Made by a program: the position numbers and the translations under genes. A stretch of 64,000 nt of DNA from Cognatiyoonia sediminum (GTDB taxonomy: Bacteria; Pseudomonadota; Alphaproteobacteria; Rhodobacterales; Rhodobacteraceae): positions 1-64,000 of the forward strand of contig NZ_FQXB01000007.1 of NCBI RefSeq assembly GCF_900129845.1, read 5' to 3'. Positions 44,641 to 53,432 of the stretch are shown here, one piece after another. The notes below the pieces were generated by a model. The model made no database searches, was not told the origin of the DNA, and worked only from the letters and a program-made list of their open reading frames with translations. Each line of letters opens with the position of its first letter. The first letter of the stretch is position 1.

Positions 44641-44790
44641 TCATGCAGAAGGTTTTCGACGTTCCGAAGCGAGAGCGGAAACCAGATGTACAACATTGCC
44701 GCCAGGCCGATGATTTCAGGTCTGATTTTGAAGTATTTGAAGGAGGCGCATTGGGTCGTTTCCAATGGCTGCCAAACCACCGTGTCCGCC
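44641..44790 (-). pseudogene. N-terminal scrap of another IS6 transposase
   Basis: Read leftward, the bases give SFKYFKIRPEIIGLAAMLYI and then WFPLSLRNVENLLHECG, followed by the copy C end. This is the first 40 residues or so of a further IS6 transposase, directly abutting copy C. The rest up to the kinase gene (44791-44867) holds nothing recognisable. Confidence 0.7.
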
Positions 44791-44867
44791 TGGAGTCAGT
44801 TTTTTGTTACAACGCCCGTTGCCTCCCTAAACCAAAAGGCCGGCAAGACGAATGACGCTATAGGCAT

Positions 44868-46487
44868 CTAAGCTGCCAGATGCTCAAACAAGCGAGCGAC
44901 CGCTTCGGCCCCTGGGTCAACATGACCATCAAGTTGATCAGCATTGATATAGCTTGCGCGCCCAGCTTTTGCTGTAGTGAGCGTAGCCGTGTAATTTGCA
45001 CCTTTTCTCGCCGCGGTTGCTGCGGAAGACATGCTCGTTTTGAGTCCGTCTAAAGCAGGAATGAGAGCATCAACCATCGTACGATCTCCCGGATTGGCAC
45101 CTCCGATTTCTCGCATACGATCCAAACCGGCTCGCAACGCATCCTTCATTGGCAAGCCAGAAGAAGACGCGTCACCTGCAGCTGCAAAGAAAATTGCCAA
45201 CAGCACTCCGGATGAACCACCCATAGTTTGGCTCAGTTCCAGCCCAATCGCACGATAGAGCTGCGTGTGATCTGCGAGCGGCAAGCTGTCCATTGCATCA
45301 ATCAATGCGCGCGCCGCTGATGCTAACGTCGAGCCGGTATCGCCATCCCCAGATTTTGCATCCAGCGCATTTAGGTCGGCCTCGGACTCGATAAGAACTG
45401 TACAGCATGCAACAAGAAATTCTTTTGTTGCGTCATGAGCAGATGCCGGAGCACGGATTGGAGAAAGTCCATCTGGCAATGGCAATACGTCTGGCTCTGC
45501 GATTTCGTTCATCCCCGGCCAAGCAGAAGCCTCTACCGGTTGTGCAAGATGTTTCTCGTCGCCCTCTGCCAATTCAAGCAATGAAATCGAAAACCCATGC
45601 ATGTCGAGTGCTGTCATTAAAGCGTCCGGACCAACGACATGGCGAATATTCGAACCTAATTCCGACGCAAGCAGGCTATTGGTCAGGATCGACATTTCCA
45701 AGCATGACGCACCACCCAGGTTATTGACCAGTGCAACATGTGGCGTTCTTGGCATACCGTCCGCAAGCTTCTCCGTCACTTTTGCAATCGCATCGGCGGC
45801 GCCGTTCGACGCCACTTGCTCGACACCTGCTTCGCCGTGAATGCCCAAACCCAGCTCCGCCATGCCGTGCGGAATCCGGTCCTCCTTGAGCGATCCCGGA
45901 ACCGTACAGGTGTCCAGAGACATACCAATCGTCCGAGTGGATTTAACGACCCGCTCAGCTGCAAGGGTACATGCCTCTAGATTGGCGCCGTTTTCAGCCA
46001 TCGCACCAGCAATTTTGTGAACGAACAAAGTTCCTGCGACGCCACGTGCCTGCGGCAAATCGGGCAGTGCGACATCATCGTCAACAATGACCATGCTGAC
46101 CTTGTGGCCAAACGCTCTCGCCCGCTCGGCAGCAAGGCCAAAATTCAACCGATCACCTGTATAATTTTTGACGATCAACAGGCAACCGGCCGGGCCGGCA
46201 ACGGCGAGGATACCGGCCAAAACTGCGTCAACGGAGGGCGAAGCGAAAACATCGCCACACACAGCCGCCGTTAACATTCCTTTACCCACAAATCCGGCAT
46301 GTGAAGGCTCATGTCCTGATCCACCCCCAGACACGAGAGCAACTTTCGACTTGTCCCAATCGGACCGAACAACAACACGGATGTGCGGATAACCATCAAG
46401 GCGAGTAAGTTTTCCGCCAGACGCTTTGATTGTTCCATCAATGGCGTCGGTGACCATGTTCTCTTTTTGATTGATGAAATGTTGCAT
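44868..46487 (-). CDS. ATP-dependent dihydroxyacetone kinase family (DhaK-DhaL fusion)
   Basis: The product has 539 residues from the ATG at 46487, which has GGGGAGAG ahead. The N-terminal DhaK domain (about 1-325) has SGGGSGHEPSHAGFVG and LGIHGEAG with the substrate-binding His. The C-terminal DhaL domain has DAKSGDGDTGSTLA (Mg-ATP aspartates) and MGGSSGVL. The fusion is the ATP-using form, not the PTS form. Besides dihydroxyacetone, relatives phosphorylate erythrulose and other ketoses. It is the last gene behind a two-ATPase ABC importer, so the imported compound or its oxidised form is probably its substrate. Confidence 0.92.
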   Translation of the reverse strand: MQHFINQKENMVTDAIDGTIKASGGKLTRLDGYPHIRVVVRSDWDKSKVALVSGGGSGHEPSHAGFVGKGMLTAAVCGDVFASPSVDAVLAGILAVAGPAGCLLIVKNYTGDRLNFGLAAERARAFGHKVSMVIVDDDVALPDLPQARGVAGTLFVHKIAGAMAENGANLEACTLAAERVVKSTRTIGMSLDTCTVPGSLKEDRIPHGMAELGLGIHGEAGVEQVASNGAADAIAKVTEKLADGMPRTPHVALVNNLGGASCLEMSILTNSLLASELGSNIRHVVGPDALMTALDMHGFSISLLELAEGDEKHLAQPVEASAWPGMNEIAEPDVLPLPDGLSPIRAPASAHDATKEFLVACCTVLIESEADLNALDAKSGDGDTGSTLASAARALIDAMDSLPLADHTQLYRAIGLELSQTMGGSSGVLLAIFFAAAGDASSSGLPMKDALRAGLDRMREIGGANPGDRTMVDALIPALDGLKTSMSSAATAARKGANYTATLTTAKAGRASYINADQLDGHVDPGAEAVARLFEHLAA

Positions 46488-46497
46488 GTCTCTCCCC

Positions 46498-47493
46498 TTA
46501 GGCAACGCGTGCGCCATCGGCGTCAAAGTAGTGTGGATTTCTCGGCCGGATCTTAACGATGTCTCCGCCAGTCAGACGGGTATGAGCATCGGTTACGGTT
46601 ACGATGTCATGGCCCTTGAAAATCAAATGTAAGCGCGTTTGATCGCCGAGCCTTTCTACGCGCGACACAGTGCTGTCCTCGCCTTCACCCTGGATGATTT
46701 GTTCGGGACGCAAGCCGATATTGACGGCTCCGTTGGGCGCACCCCCAAACGACTCTGCCGGAAGGACATTGATGCGAGGCTGCCCAAGGCGGCTTGCGGC
46801 ATAAACACTTACCGGGTTCTCATAAATTTCCCGCGGCGTACCAAATTGAACAAGCTTTCCATTGTCTAGAACCCCAACGTGAGTTGCCATTGTCATAGCT
46901 TCGATCTGGTCGTGCGTCACATAGAGCAAGGTCGCTCCCGAGTTCGCCTGAATGTTCTTGAGTTCGATCCGCAAGTCAGACCGCAATTTTGCGTCCAAAG
47001 AACTCAACGGTTCGTCCATGAGATAGACAGCGGGGTTTCGGACCAGGGCTCTACCTATTGAAACCCGCTGCATTTCGCCGCCAGACAAAGCAGTCGCTTT
47101 GTTGTCAAGCTTATGGCTGATCTGAAGTATCTCCGCGACTTCGCCCACTTTTACATCAATTGCCGCTTGCGGCGTCTTTAGGATTGGGGACTTCAGCGGA
47201 AATTCCAAATTCTGCCGCACCGTCAAATGCGGATAAAGTGAGTACTGTTGAAACACCATCGCCACATCACGCTGCGCAGGCGTCAACCCAGCCATGTCGC
47301 GATCGCCAATCTTCACTGTTCCGCTATCAGGCTTGTCGAGCCCGGACACCATCCGCAATGTAGTGGTTTTTCCTGCGCCAGTTGGACCAAGAAGGACAAC
47401 AAAAGATCCATCAGGAACAGTCATTGACACATCGCTCAATGCTGTATCGGCACCAAAGGTTTTCGACACGCCACTCAAAGTCACGTCAGCCAT
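46498..47493 (-). CDS. ABC transporter ATPase 2 of polyol-type importer
   Basis: The product has 331 residues from the ATG at 47493, overlapping the upstream gene by 8 bases. Motifs: GPTGAGKTTTLRMVSG, LSGGEMQRVSIGRALVR, LMDEPLSSLDAKLR and VTHDQ. The MalK-like C-terminal part is short, with GLRPEQI. Two different ATPases in one operon point to a heterodimer, as in the glycerol importer GlpST of Rhizobium. Confidence 0.9.
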   Translation of the reverse strand: MADVTLSGVSKTFGADTALSDVSMTVPDGSFVVLLGPTGAGKTTTLRMVSGLDKPDSGTVKIGDRDMAGLTPAQRDVAMVFQQYSLYPHLTVRQNLEFPLKSPILKTPQAAIDVKVGEVAEILQISHKLDNKATALSGGEMQRVSIGRALVRNPAVYLMDEPLSSLDAKLRSDLRIELKNIQANSGATLLYVTHDQIEAMTMATHVGVLDNGKLVQFGTPREIYENPVSVYAASRLGQPRINVLPAESFGGAPNGAVNIGLRPEQIIQGEGEDSTVSRVERLGDQTRLHLIFKGHDIVTVTDAHTRLTGGDIVKIRPRNPHYFDADGARVA

Positions 47494-48583
47494 AGGCCAA
47501 AACCTCCATGTTCGCGGCGCTTCTGAGCGCCTGTCCTGTATCAGAATTGAACAGCGAAATCGTACGTGGATCAAAGGTGATACCTGTTTGATCACCGACC
47601 CGAGCGTCTTCTTCCGAAGACATTCGAACCTTCAATTCACCGTTCGCTGTATCCAGTGTAACGATTTGTGTTGTCCCCAAATATTCTGTTGCTGTGATCC
47701 GCCCACGATATGCTGCTGAATCATCGAGACTTAAATGTTCGGGACGAACACCCAGTGTTATTGCACCAGAAGCGCCTTCTCGTGTCTCAGGCACTTCAAT
47801 GGATGCGCTTTCCAGAGTTACCGCGGTACTACCTTCGGAAACACTGGCATCAAAATCGAGGAAGTTCATTGGCGGCGAGCCGATGAATTGCGCTACAAAC
47901 TTCGTTGCGGGCCAATCGTAGATGTCTTGTGGGGCACCGAATTGCTCGACAACACCGTGATTCATCACAACAATCTTGTCACCCATCTGCATAGCTTCGA
48001 GCTGATCATGGGTGACATAAACGGTTGTGGCATTCATGCGATTGTGCAGCGCACGAAGCTCCTCGGACATATGCTCGCGAAATTCTGCGTCTAGGGCCCC
48101 CAACGGTTCATCCATGAAGAATGCTTTTGGATCCCTGACGATTGCACGACCAAGCGCGACCCGCTGGCGGTCCCCGCCTGACAAGCCACCAACCCGTTTA
48201 TCAAGGATATCCGTAATGCCGAGAATTTCGGCGATCTCGTGAACCTTTTTCTTCGCCTCTAACTTTGCCATGCCCTGACTGATCAGCGGATAACTGATGT
48301 TTTTCCCAACGTTCAAATGCGGATAGAGCGCAAACATTTGAAACACAAAAGCGATGTCACGTTGCCGCGCGGGCTTCATGCCCACCTCTTCGCCATCAAT
48401 AAAGATTTCACCAGACGTCGGCAGCTCAAGCCCGGCCATCATCCGAAGTGTGGTCGTCTTTCCGCAACCAGATGGACCCAAAAGCATAAAAAATTCGCCG
48501 TCTTCAATGGTAAATGTGGAAGACTGTACAGCGGTAAAAGCGCCGAATTCCTTGCGCACATTTTCGATGCGTATCTGTGCCAC
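47486..48583 (-). CDS. ABC transporter ATPase 1 of polyol-type importer
   Basis: The protein has 365 residues. Walker A is GPSGCGKTTTLRMMAG, the signature is LSGGDRQRVALGRAIVR, Walker B ends FMDEPLGALDAEFR and the switch region is VTHDQLEAM. A full TOBE domain follows (LGVRPEHLSL). The substitutions GD for GQ in the signature and EFR for KLR differ from standard UgpC proteins and fit the GlpS/T-like pair. Confidence 0.9.
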   Translation of the reverse strand: MAQIRIENVRKEFGAFTAVQSSTFTIEDGEFFMLLGPSGCGKTTTLRMMAGLELPTSGEIFIDGEEVGMKPARQRDIAFVFQMFALYPHLNVGKNISYPLISQGMAKLEAKKKVHEIAEILGITDILDKRVGGLSGGDRQRVALGRAIVRDPKAFFMDEPLGALDAEFREHMSEELRALHNRMNATTVYVTHDQLEAMQMGDKIVVMNHGVVEQFGAPQDIYDWPATKFVAQFIGSPPMNFLDFDASVSEGSTAVTLESASIEVPETREGASGAITLGVRPEHLSLDDSAAYRGRITATEYLGTTQIVTLDTANGELKVRMSSEEDARVGDQTGITFDPRTISLFNSDTGQALRSAANMEVLAYG

Positions 48584-48592
48584 GTGCGTCTC

Positions 48593-48781
48593 CTAGTTTG
48601 GAAAATGGCTGACGATGATGAACATCACCGTGCCGGTAAGGGTGACAACAAAGGAATAGGTGTACAGCACAAGCAGAAAGGGCTGCATCAGCATCAAGAC
48701 ACCTGTTGCGATGAGGATCGAAGCCACCATCTCCCAGGGGCCGCGGCGAAACCGCAGCAGGCCATTAATAAAGTCGGTCAT
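48593..48781 (-). CDS. Small two-helix membrane protein in the ABC operon
   Basis: The protein has 62 residues with two hydrophobic spans, MVASILIATGVLMLMQPFLL and SFVVTLTGTVMFIIV, after an N-terminal basic stretch (FRRGPWE). It overlaps the permease stop by 4 bases and lies 9 bases ahead of the ATPase gene, so it is a genuine operon member. Small membrane proteins occur in the same place in the rhizobial glycerol ABC operons; their role is unknown. Confidence 0.7.
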   Translation of the reverse strand: MTDFINGLLRFRRGPWEMVASILIATGVLMLMQPFLLVLYTYSFVVTLTGTVMFIIVSHFPN

Positions 48782-49716
48782 TTGCGTACAGCTCCGAATG
48801 TGATGCCTCTGAGCAAGTGCTTCCGCAACAACACGGTGAACACCATGACAGGGACAAGGAATAGGGTGGCTCCGGCTGCTACGGCAGGCCAGTCCTTACC
48901 GTTCACACCGATGATATTGGGAATGAATGGTGGCGCGGTTTGCGCGGTGCCGGAGGTCAGCAAAACAGCGAACGCATATTCGTTCCATGCGAAGATCAGG
49001 CAGAAAATAGCAGTGGAGGCGATGCCTGTCGCTGCTTGCGGCAACACGACTTTGTAGAAGGCTTGGAACCTCGTGTAACCATCAATCAGAGCAGCTTCTT
49101 CGTATTCCATTGGAATCTCGTCGATAAACCCCTTGAGCAACCAGACGGACAGGGACAGGTTCACGGCCGTGTAGAGTAAGATCATGCCGAGATGGGTATC
49201 GTTCAGACCTAGATTCCGGAACATCAGGAAGATAGGGATCGCGACCGCAATCGGTGGCATCATGCGAGTGGATAGGATGAAGAACAGAAGGTCGTCCTTT
49301 AGCGGCACACGAAACCGGCTGAATGCATAGGCTGCCGCCGTTCCCAAAACCATGCAAAGCGCCGTCGAGCCAAAGCCGATAATGACTGAGTTCAGGAACC
49401 TCTCCCCATATCGAGAAGGGCCAGAGATAACAGTGCCTCGCTCACGCGCAATTTCTTCGTACCATGTTTGCGGTGGTCCGGCCTCCTCAAGCATTTCTGC
49501 CGTCGCACGCGTCCGGTCGGTGAATAGGTTTACATACCCTTCAAGAGTAGGTTCGAAGAATACCACCGGAGGATACGCAATGGAATCCGCCGGAGATTTG
49601 AATCCGGTTGCGATAATCCAAAGGAGCGGAACAATAGTGATGACCGCATAGATTACGACAAGTATTCCCGAAAACCACTTGGTACCTTTGGTTGGTTCTG
49701 TTACAGAAAAGCTCAT
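48778..49716 (-). CDS. ABC transporter permease 2 (MalG-like)
   Basis: The protein has 312 residues and six helices. The first spans about 15-35; a 70-residue periplasmic loop follows, containing AYPPVVFFEPTLEGYVNLF. The EAA loop reads EEAALIDGYTRFQAFYKVVL, the ATPase contact. It ends KHLLRGITFGAVRK, a tail frequent in sugar permeases. Overlaps both the upstream permease and the downstream small gene by 4 bases. Confidence 0.92.
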   Translation of the reverse strand: MSFSVTEPTKGTKWFSGILVVIYAVITIVPLLWIIATGFKSPADSIAYPPVVFFEPTLEGYVNLFTDRTRATAEMLEEAGPPQTWYEEIARERGTVISGPSRYGERFLNSVIIGFGSTALCMVLGTAAAYAFSRFRVPLKDDLLFFILSTRMMPPIAVAIPIFLMFRNLGLNDTHLGMILLYTAVNLSLSVWLLKGFIDEIPMEYEEAALIDGYTRFQAFYKVVLPQAATGIASTAIFCLIFAWNEYAFAVLLTSGTAQTAPPFIPNIIGVNGKDWPAVAAGATLFLVPVMVFTVLLRKHLLRGITFGAVRK

Positions 49717-50660
49717 CTTTCTTTTACCTTATTGAGCGCCTTCACGTAGATCGAAGCAAGCCCGAACACTGTGACAAACAGGATGACGGCATAAGCGGAT
49801 GAGTATCCCGTGCGCCATTTTTCAAACGCTTCTCGTTTCAGGTCGATGGATGTCAGCGTTGTCGTGTTGCCCGGACCGCCGCCGGTCAGCTGCACCACGA
49901 GATCGAACATCTTGAAGTTTTCAATTCCCCGGAACAAGACGGCCAACATCAGGAAAGGCAGCGCCATCGGAATGGTAATGGTCCAAAACTGTCGCCACTT
50001 GCTGGCGCGATCGCACTCAGCTGCTTCATAGATGCTATCCGGAATCGACCGCAGACCAGCAAGGCAGATAAGCATTACAAACGGTGTCCACATCCAGGTA
50101 TCGGCGATAATGATGGCCCAGGGCGCAAGATAGACATCCCCGATCATCGAAAAGTCTGCTGGATCGCCTCCAGTAAAGAACGTGACCACATAATTGAACA
50201 AGCCAATTTGAGGCTGATAAAGGAAGGTCCAGAAGTTACCAACCACCGCAGGTGAGAGCATCATTGGGAAGACGATGATGGTTGTCCAAAGGTCGTTTCC
50301 TTTGAATTTGTTGTTGATCAGGTAAGCCAAGGCAAAGCCGATCAGAACTTGGATAAGTATGGTCCAGAACAGGAAATGTGCAGTGGCCTGCATGGTGTGC
50401 CAGATATCTGGATCATTTAGGATACGCTCATAGTTGCGTAGCCCCACCCATTCGACTTCCTTATTTGGCCGATTTACCCTGTAGTTGGTAAAGCTGAGCC
50501 GGATCGTCCAAATCAAAGGGAAAATATTGACGGCAAGCAGGAGAAAGATCGTCGGCGCGACGAAAATCCAAGCGATAGACCGATCGGAAAGGCCACGTAT
50601 TTTCTTTGCAATTCCATCGGGAGTATGCTGAGCCGCCTTAGTAATGGGGGAAGCTGTCAT
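49713..50660 (-). CDS. ABC transporter permease 1 (MalF-like)
   Basis: The product has 315 residues from the ATG at 50660, with AAGGAT 8-10 bases ahead; a start farther up at 50708 has no site. It has six helices. The EAA loop reads YEAAECDRASKWRQFWTITI, with Cys in place of the usual Ile/Val. LTGGGPGNTTTLTSIDLKRE is typical of UgpA-like permeases. It pairs with the product of 48778-49716. Confidence 0.9.
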   Translation of the reverse strand: MTASPITKAAQHTPDGIAKKIRGLSDRSIAWIFVAPTIFLLLAVNIFPLIWTIRLSFTNYRVNRPNKEVEWVGLRNYERILNDPDIWHTMQATAHFLFWTILIQVLIGFALAYLINNKFKGNDLWTTIIVFPMMLSPAVVGNFWTFLYQPQIGLFNYVVTFFTGGDPADFSMIGDVYLAPWAIIIADTWMWTPFVMLICLAGLRSIPDSIYEAAECDRASKWRQFWTITIPMALPFLMLAVLFRGIENFKMFDLVVQLTGGGPGNTTTLTSIDLKREAFEKWRTGYSSAYAVILFVTVFGLASIYVKALNKVKER

Positions 50661-50772
50661 AGCTGTTATCCTTTGAATCGAACCGATCTGAATGCAGGCG
50701 CTCGACATCAGGTGGTGTCACCCCAGCCAGCGCGAAGCCGGCTGGAGAATTGACTGGAAGGAAAGCAGTTCT

Positions 50773-52095
50773 TTATAGCTTGCCTTCGTCTTCGAAGACT
50801 TCAACCCAATCCCGGACCAAGCCATCCAAAGCGTCTTGCGCGGTGCCATCACCAGCAACAACGTAGTTATGGATACGCTCCTGCATTGGGATCAATAGGT
50901 CGGCATAAGCAGGTTCAGCCCAGAAGTCCTTAACGATCGCCATGGAGTCGAGGAATGTCTGTGCATAAGGCTGGCTTGTGGCAAAGCTCGGGTCTTCAAC
51001 AACGGCTTTGAGAGCAGAATAACCACCAAGCTCCCACCATTTGGCCTGAACTTCCGGCTGCGCAAACCATTGAATGTATTCAAGTGCCGCGTCCTGCTTT
51101 TCCGAATAGCTCACCACTGAAATGCCTTGGCCACCAAGCTGAGCAAATTGACCTGTCGGGCCCGCCGGGTTCGGAAAATACCCTGACTTACCGCTTCCGA
51201 CATTCTCGTCTGCTTCAACACCTGGCCAGATGAAAGCAAAGTTCATCTGCATAGCGACCTGACCGGAACGGTAGGCGTCGATGTTCTCACCCATGTACCA
51301 GTTTGAGGATCCGGGAGGTGCACCCACATCATAAAGTTCTTTGTAGAATTCCAGTCCTTCAACGGCTCCTGCTGAGTTAACGAAACCATCAAGATCGTAT
51401 GGCTGATCGGGGTTCTCATAGAGGAAGCCATAATTGTACAGGGCATTAGTTACGCCCATTGTGATGCCTTCGGATCCGCGCTCCGTATAAATCGCCGCAC
51501 CATAGACAGTTGTGCCGTCAATATCGCGCCCCTGAAAAAATTCAGCGATATCTTTCAATTCACCCAGCGATGCCGGAACACCGAGATCACGGCCGTAGGT
51601 TTCTTTGAATTCGGCCTTTAGCTCCGGACGATCAAACCAATCCTTTCGATAAGTCCAACCTACAACGTCGCCAAAAGCAGGAAGCGCATAATAGTTCGGT
51701 GTATTCTTGGGCCATTCTGAGTAACCCGTTACTGTTGCTGGAATGAAATCATCCATCGAAATGCCATTCGCATCGAAGAAATCATTCAACTTCACATAGT
51801 GGCCATTTTCTGCACCACCGCCGATCCACTGGCTGTCGCCGATCATAAGATCACAAAGCTGACCGCCCGAATTCAATTCGTTCAACATCCGATCCGCAAA
51901 GCTCGTCCAAGGAACAAACTCGAAACTCATGTTGTGACCGGACTGCTCCTCAAAATCCTTGGAAAGTTCGATCAATGCATTGGCTGGATCCCAAGCCGCC
52001 CAGCAAAGCGTCAGGTCTTCGGCTTGTGCCGCCGTTGACAAGCCAGACGCGAGGATTGCGCCTGCGGCAACGGTAGTCATCATCTTGGTCTTCAT
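50773..52095 (-). CDS. Sugar/polyol ABC substrate-binding protein
   Basis: The product has 440 residues from the ATG at 52095, with the strong site GGGAGGAG. The signal peptide MKTKMMTTVAAGAILASGLS ends near TAAQAE. The mature protein begins with LTLCWAAWDPANALIELSKD and has SNWYMGENIDAYRSGQVAMQ, QMNFAFIWPG and PNPAGPTG, typical of family 1 carbohydrate-binding proteins. First gene of the leftward operon, under the double operator at 52167-52212. The dihydroxyacetone-kinase gene at the end of the operon suggests a short polyol, ketose or erythrulose-like ligand. Confidence 0.9.
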   Translation of the reverse strand: MKTKMMTTVAAGAILASGLSTAAQAEDLTLCWAAWDPANALIELSKDFEEQSGHNMSFEFVPWTSFADRMLNELNSGGQLCDLMIGDSQWIGGGAENGHYVKLNDFFDANGISMDDFIPATVTGYSEWPKNTPNYYALPAFGDVVGWTYRKDWFDRPELKAEFKETYGRDLGVPASLGELKDIAEFFQGRDIDGTTVYGAAIYTERGSEGITMGVTNALYNYGFLYENPDQPYDLDGFVNSAGAVEGLEFYKELYDVGAPPGSSNWYMGENIDAYRSGQVAMQMNFAFIWPGVEADENVGSGKSGYFPNPAGPTGQFAQLGGQGISVVSYSEKQDAALEYIQWFAQPEVQAKWWELGGYSALKAVVEDPSFATSQPYAQTFLDSMAIVKDFWAEPAYADLLIPMQERIHNYVVAGDGTAQDALDGLVRDWVEVFEDEGKL

Positions 52096-52166
52096 TGGAT
52101 TGCTCCTCCCATATCCATTCAGCACCGCGTCTCCTCGCCACGACTCGGCTTGCGATAAGTGCTAAA

Positions 52167-52182
52167 TGAGGCACGTGCGTCA
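52167..52182. promoter_or_regulatory. LacI-type operator O1
   Basis: TGAGGCACGTGCGTCA is a 16-bp inverted repeat with one unsymmetrical pair and CACGTG at its centre. It lies 72 bp before the binding-protein start. The matching O2 at 52197-52212 lies 30 bp away, about three helical turns. Confidence 0.7.
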
Positions 52183-52196
52183 ATGCAAGTTTTTTT

Positions 52197-52212
52197 TGAG
52201 ACACGTGCCTCA
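52197..52212. promoter_or_regulatory. LacI-type operator O2
   Basis: TGAGACACGTGCCTCA has the same length, centre and ends as O1. It lies 63 bp before the LacI-family gene at 52275. Two in-phase sites between divergent genes suggest cooperative repression by that regulator of both the transporter and itself. Confidence 0.7.
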
Positions 52213-52274
52213 TTTCTTGCTACATAACACCCAAACTATAGACCTTTTCCGCGACACGCCCCGCGCTTGCGACA

Positions 52275-53351
52275 ATGCAAATGTTTGATAAGATGAACAA
52301 AACTGAGACATTAACCCGTACTCCAGAAATGCTAAGGCCGACGACAAAAGATCTAGCGAAAGAGGCCGGCGTCAGTCGAGCTACCGTCGACCGCGTTCTG
52401 AATGGCCGTGAGGGGGTTAAGCAAAAAACGGTCGATCGTGTAAACGAAGCCATCGAAAAGCTCGGTTTTGTACGCAATATTCAAGCCGCAAACCTAGCGA
52501 GATCGCAAAAATATCGCTTTGTTTTTGCGCTACCCCGATCCGGTGACCAGTTCCTCGAAGAGATTATTCGACACATCGAAGAAGCAGGAACGACATTCGC
52601 CGAAGATCTAGTTTGGTGTGATGTCCATCAAATCGACGAAAACGACCCCCACAGTATCTCTGCGTTTCTCGCGACACTCAACAGCGACAAAGTGAGCGGA
52701 GTCGCCATCATGGCGCCGGAGTCGCCGCAGGTCCGCGACGCCATCTTTAGGCTTCAAGAGCGTGGAGTGGCCGCCCTGCCCTTCATATCTGACCAAACCA
52801 CCGCCAATGATCATTGGGTCGGAATGAATAATCATTCCGCTGGGGCAACCGCAGCCAACCTGATCGGTAGGTTTAGCGGCTCCGCCACAGGGTCAGTTAT
52901 GGTGATCGCTGAAAGTATGCTATCACGCGACAGCCTGGAAAGACGCCTTGGCTTTGATGAGGAACTCAACACCTTTTTCCCCAACCTCAAAGCGCTTCCG
53001 TCTCTGGAAACCTATGGCAGTATGGATCGCGCCCATGAAATCATTTCCAGCGCCGTCTCAAACAACCGAGACCTCATTGGCCTCTACGTGATGTCATCTG
53101 AAGCCCGACCACCGTTGATGACTCTAAAGGAGTTACAAGGCCCAAAAGAACTGATCACGATCGCTCATGAGCGAACACCATTTACAGAAGCGGAACTGCG
53201 GGCAGGACGACTAGACGGAATTATCGCGCAGAATTCAGGCCACCTGGTAAGAAGCGCTGTCAGAAAGCTCAAGGCGACCATCGACAAGCGCAAAGCCAAG
53301 GGATCGCAAGAAAAGATCCGTGTCGAAGTGATTTTACGAACCAACCTTTAG
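52275..53351 (+). CDS. LacI-family transcriptional regulator of the polyol operon
   Basis: The product has 358 residues from the ATG at 52275; ATGs at 52293 and 52329 are also possible and none has a strong ribosome site. The helix-turn-helix is TTKDLAKEAGVSRATVDRVL, the hinge is NIQAANLARSQKY. The ligand domain has GVAIMAPESPQVRD, FISDQTTANDHWVGMNN and GSVMVIAESMLSRDS. The C-terminal half resembles the sugar-binding type found in regulators of ribose- and polyol-like operons. It is divergent from the ABC operon with O1 and O2 between them. Confidence 0.9.
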   Translation: MQMFDKMNKTETLTRTPEMLRPTTKDLAKEAGVSRATVDRVLNGREGVKQKTVDRVNEAIEKLGFVRNIQAANLARSQKYRFVFALPRSGDQFLEEIIRHIEEAGTTFAEDLVWCDVHQIDENDPHSISAFLATLNSDKVSGVAIMAPESPQVRDAIFRLQERGVAALPFISDQTTANDHWVGMNNHSAGATAANLIGRFSGSATGSVMVIAESMLSRDSLERRLGFDEELNTFFPNLKALPSLETYGSMDRAHEIISSAVSNNRDLIGLYVMSSEARPPLMTLKELQGPKELITIAHERTPFTEAELRAGRLDGIIAQNSGHLVRSAVRKLKATIDKRKAKGSQEKIRVEVILRTNL

Positions 53352-53432
53352 TCATCGGTCAGTTTTCCCAAATACGGGAAATCTAGTGCGATCGGTGCCG
53401 CCAGAAGAATCGCTTCATTCAGTCCTCACAGG

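Noticed and set aside
48593-48781. DUF2160 membrane protein of glycerol ABC operons
   Set aside because: The position is right but length and sequence do not match what I know of DUF2160; left as a small membrane protein.
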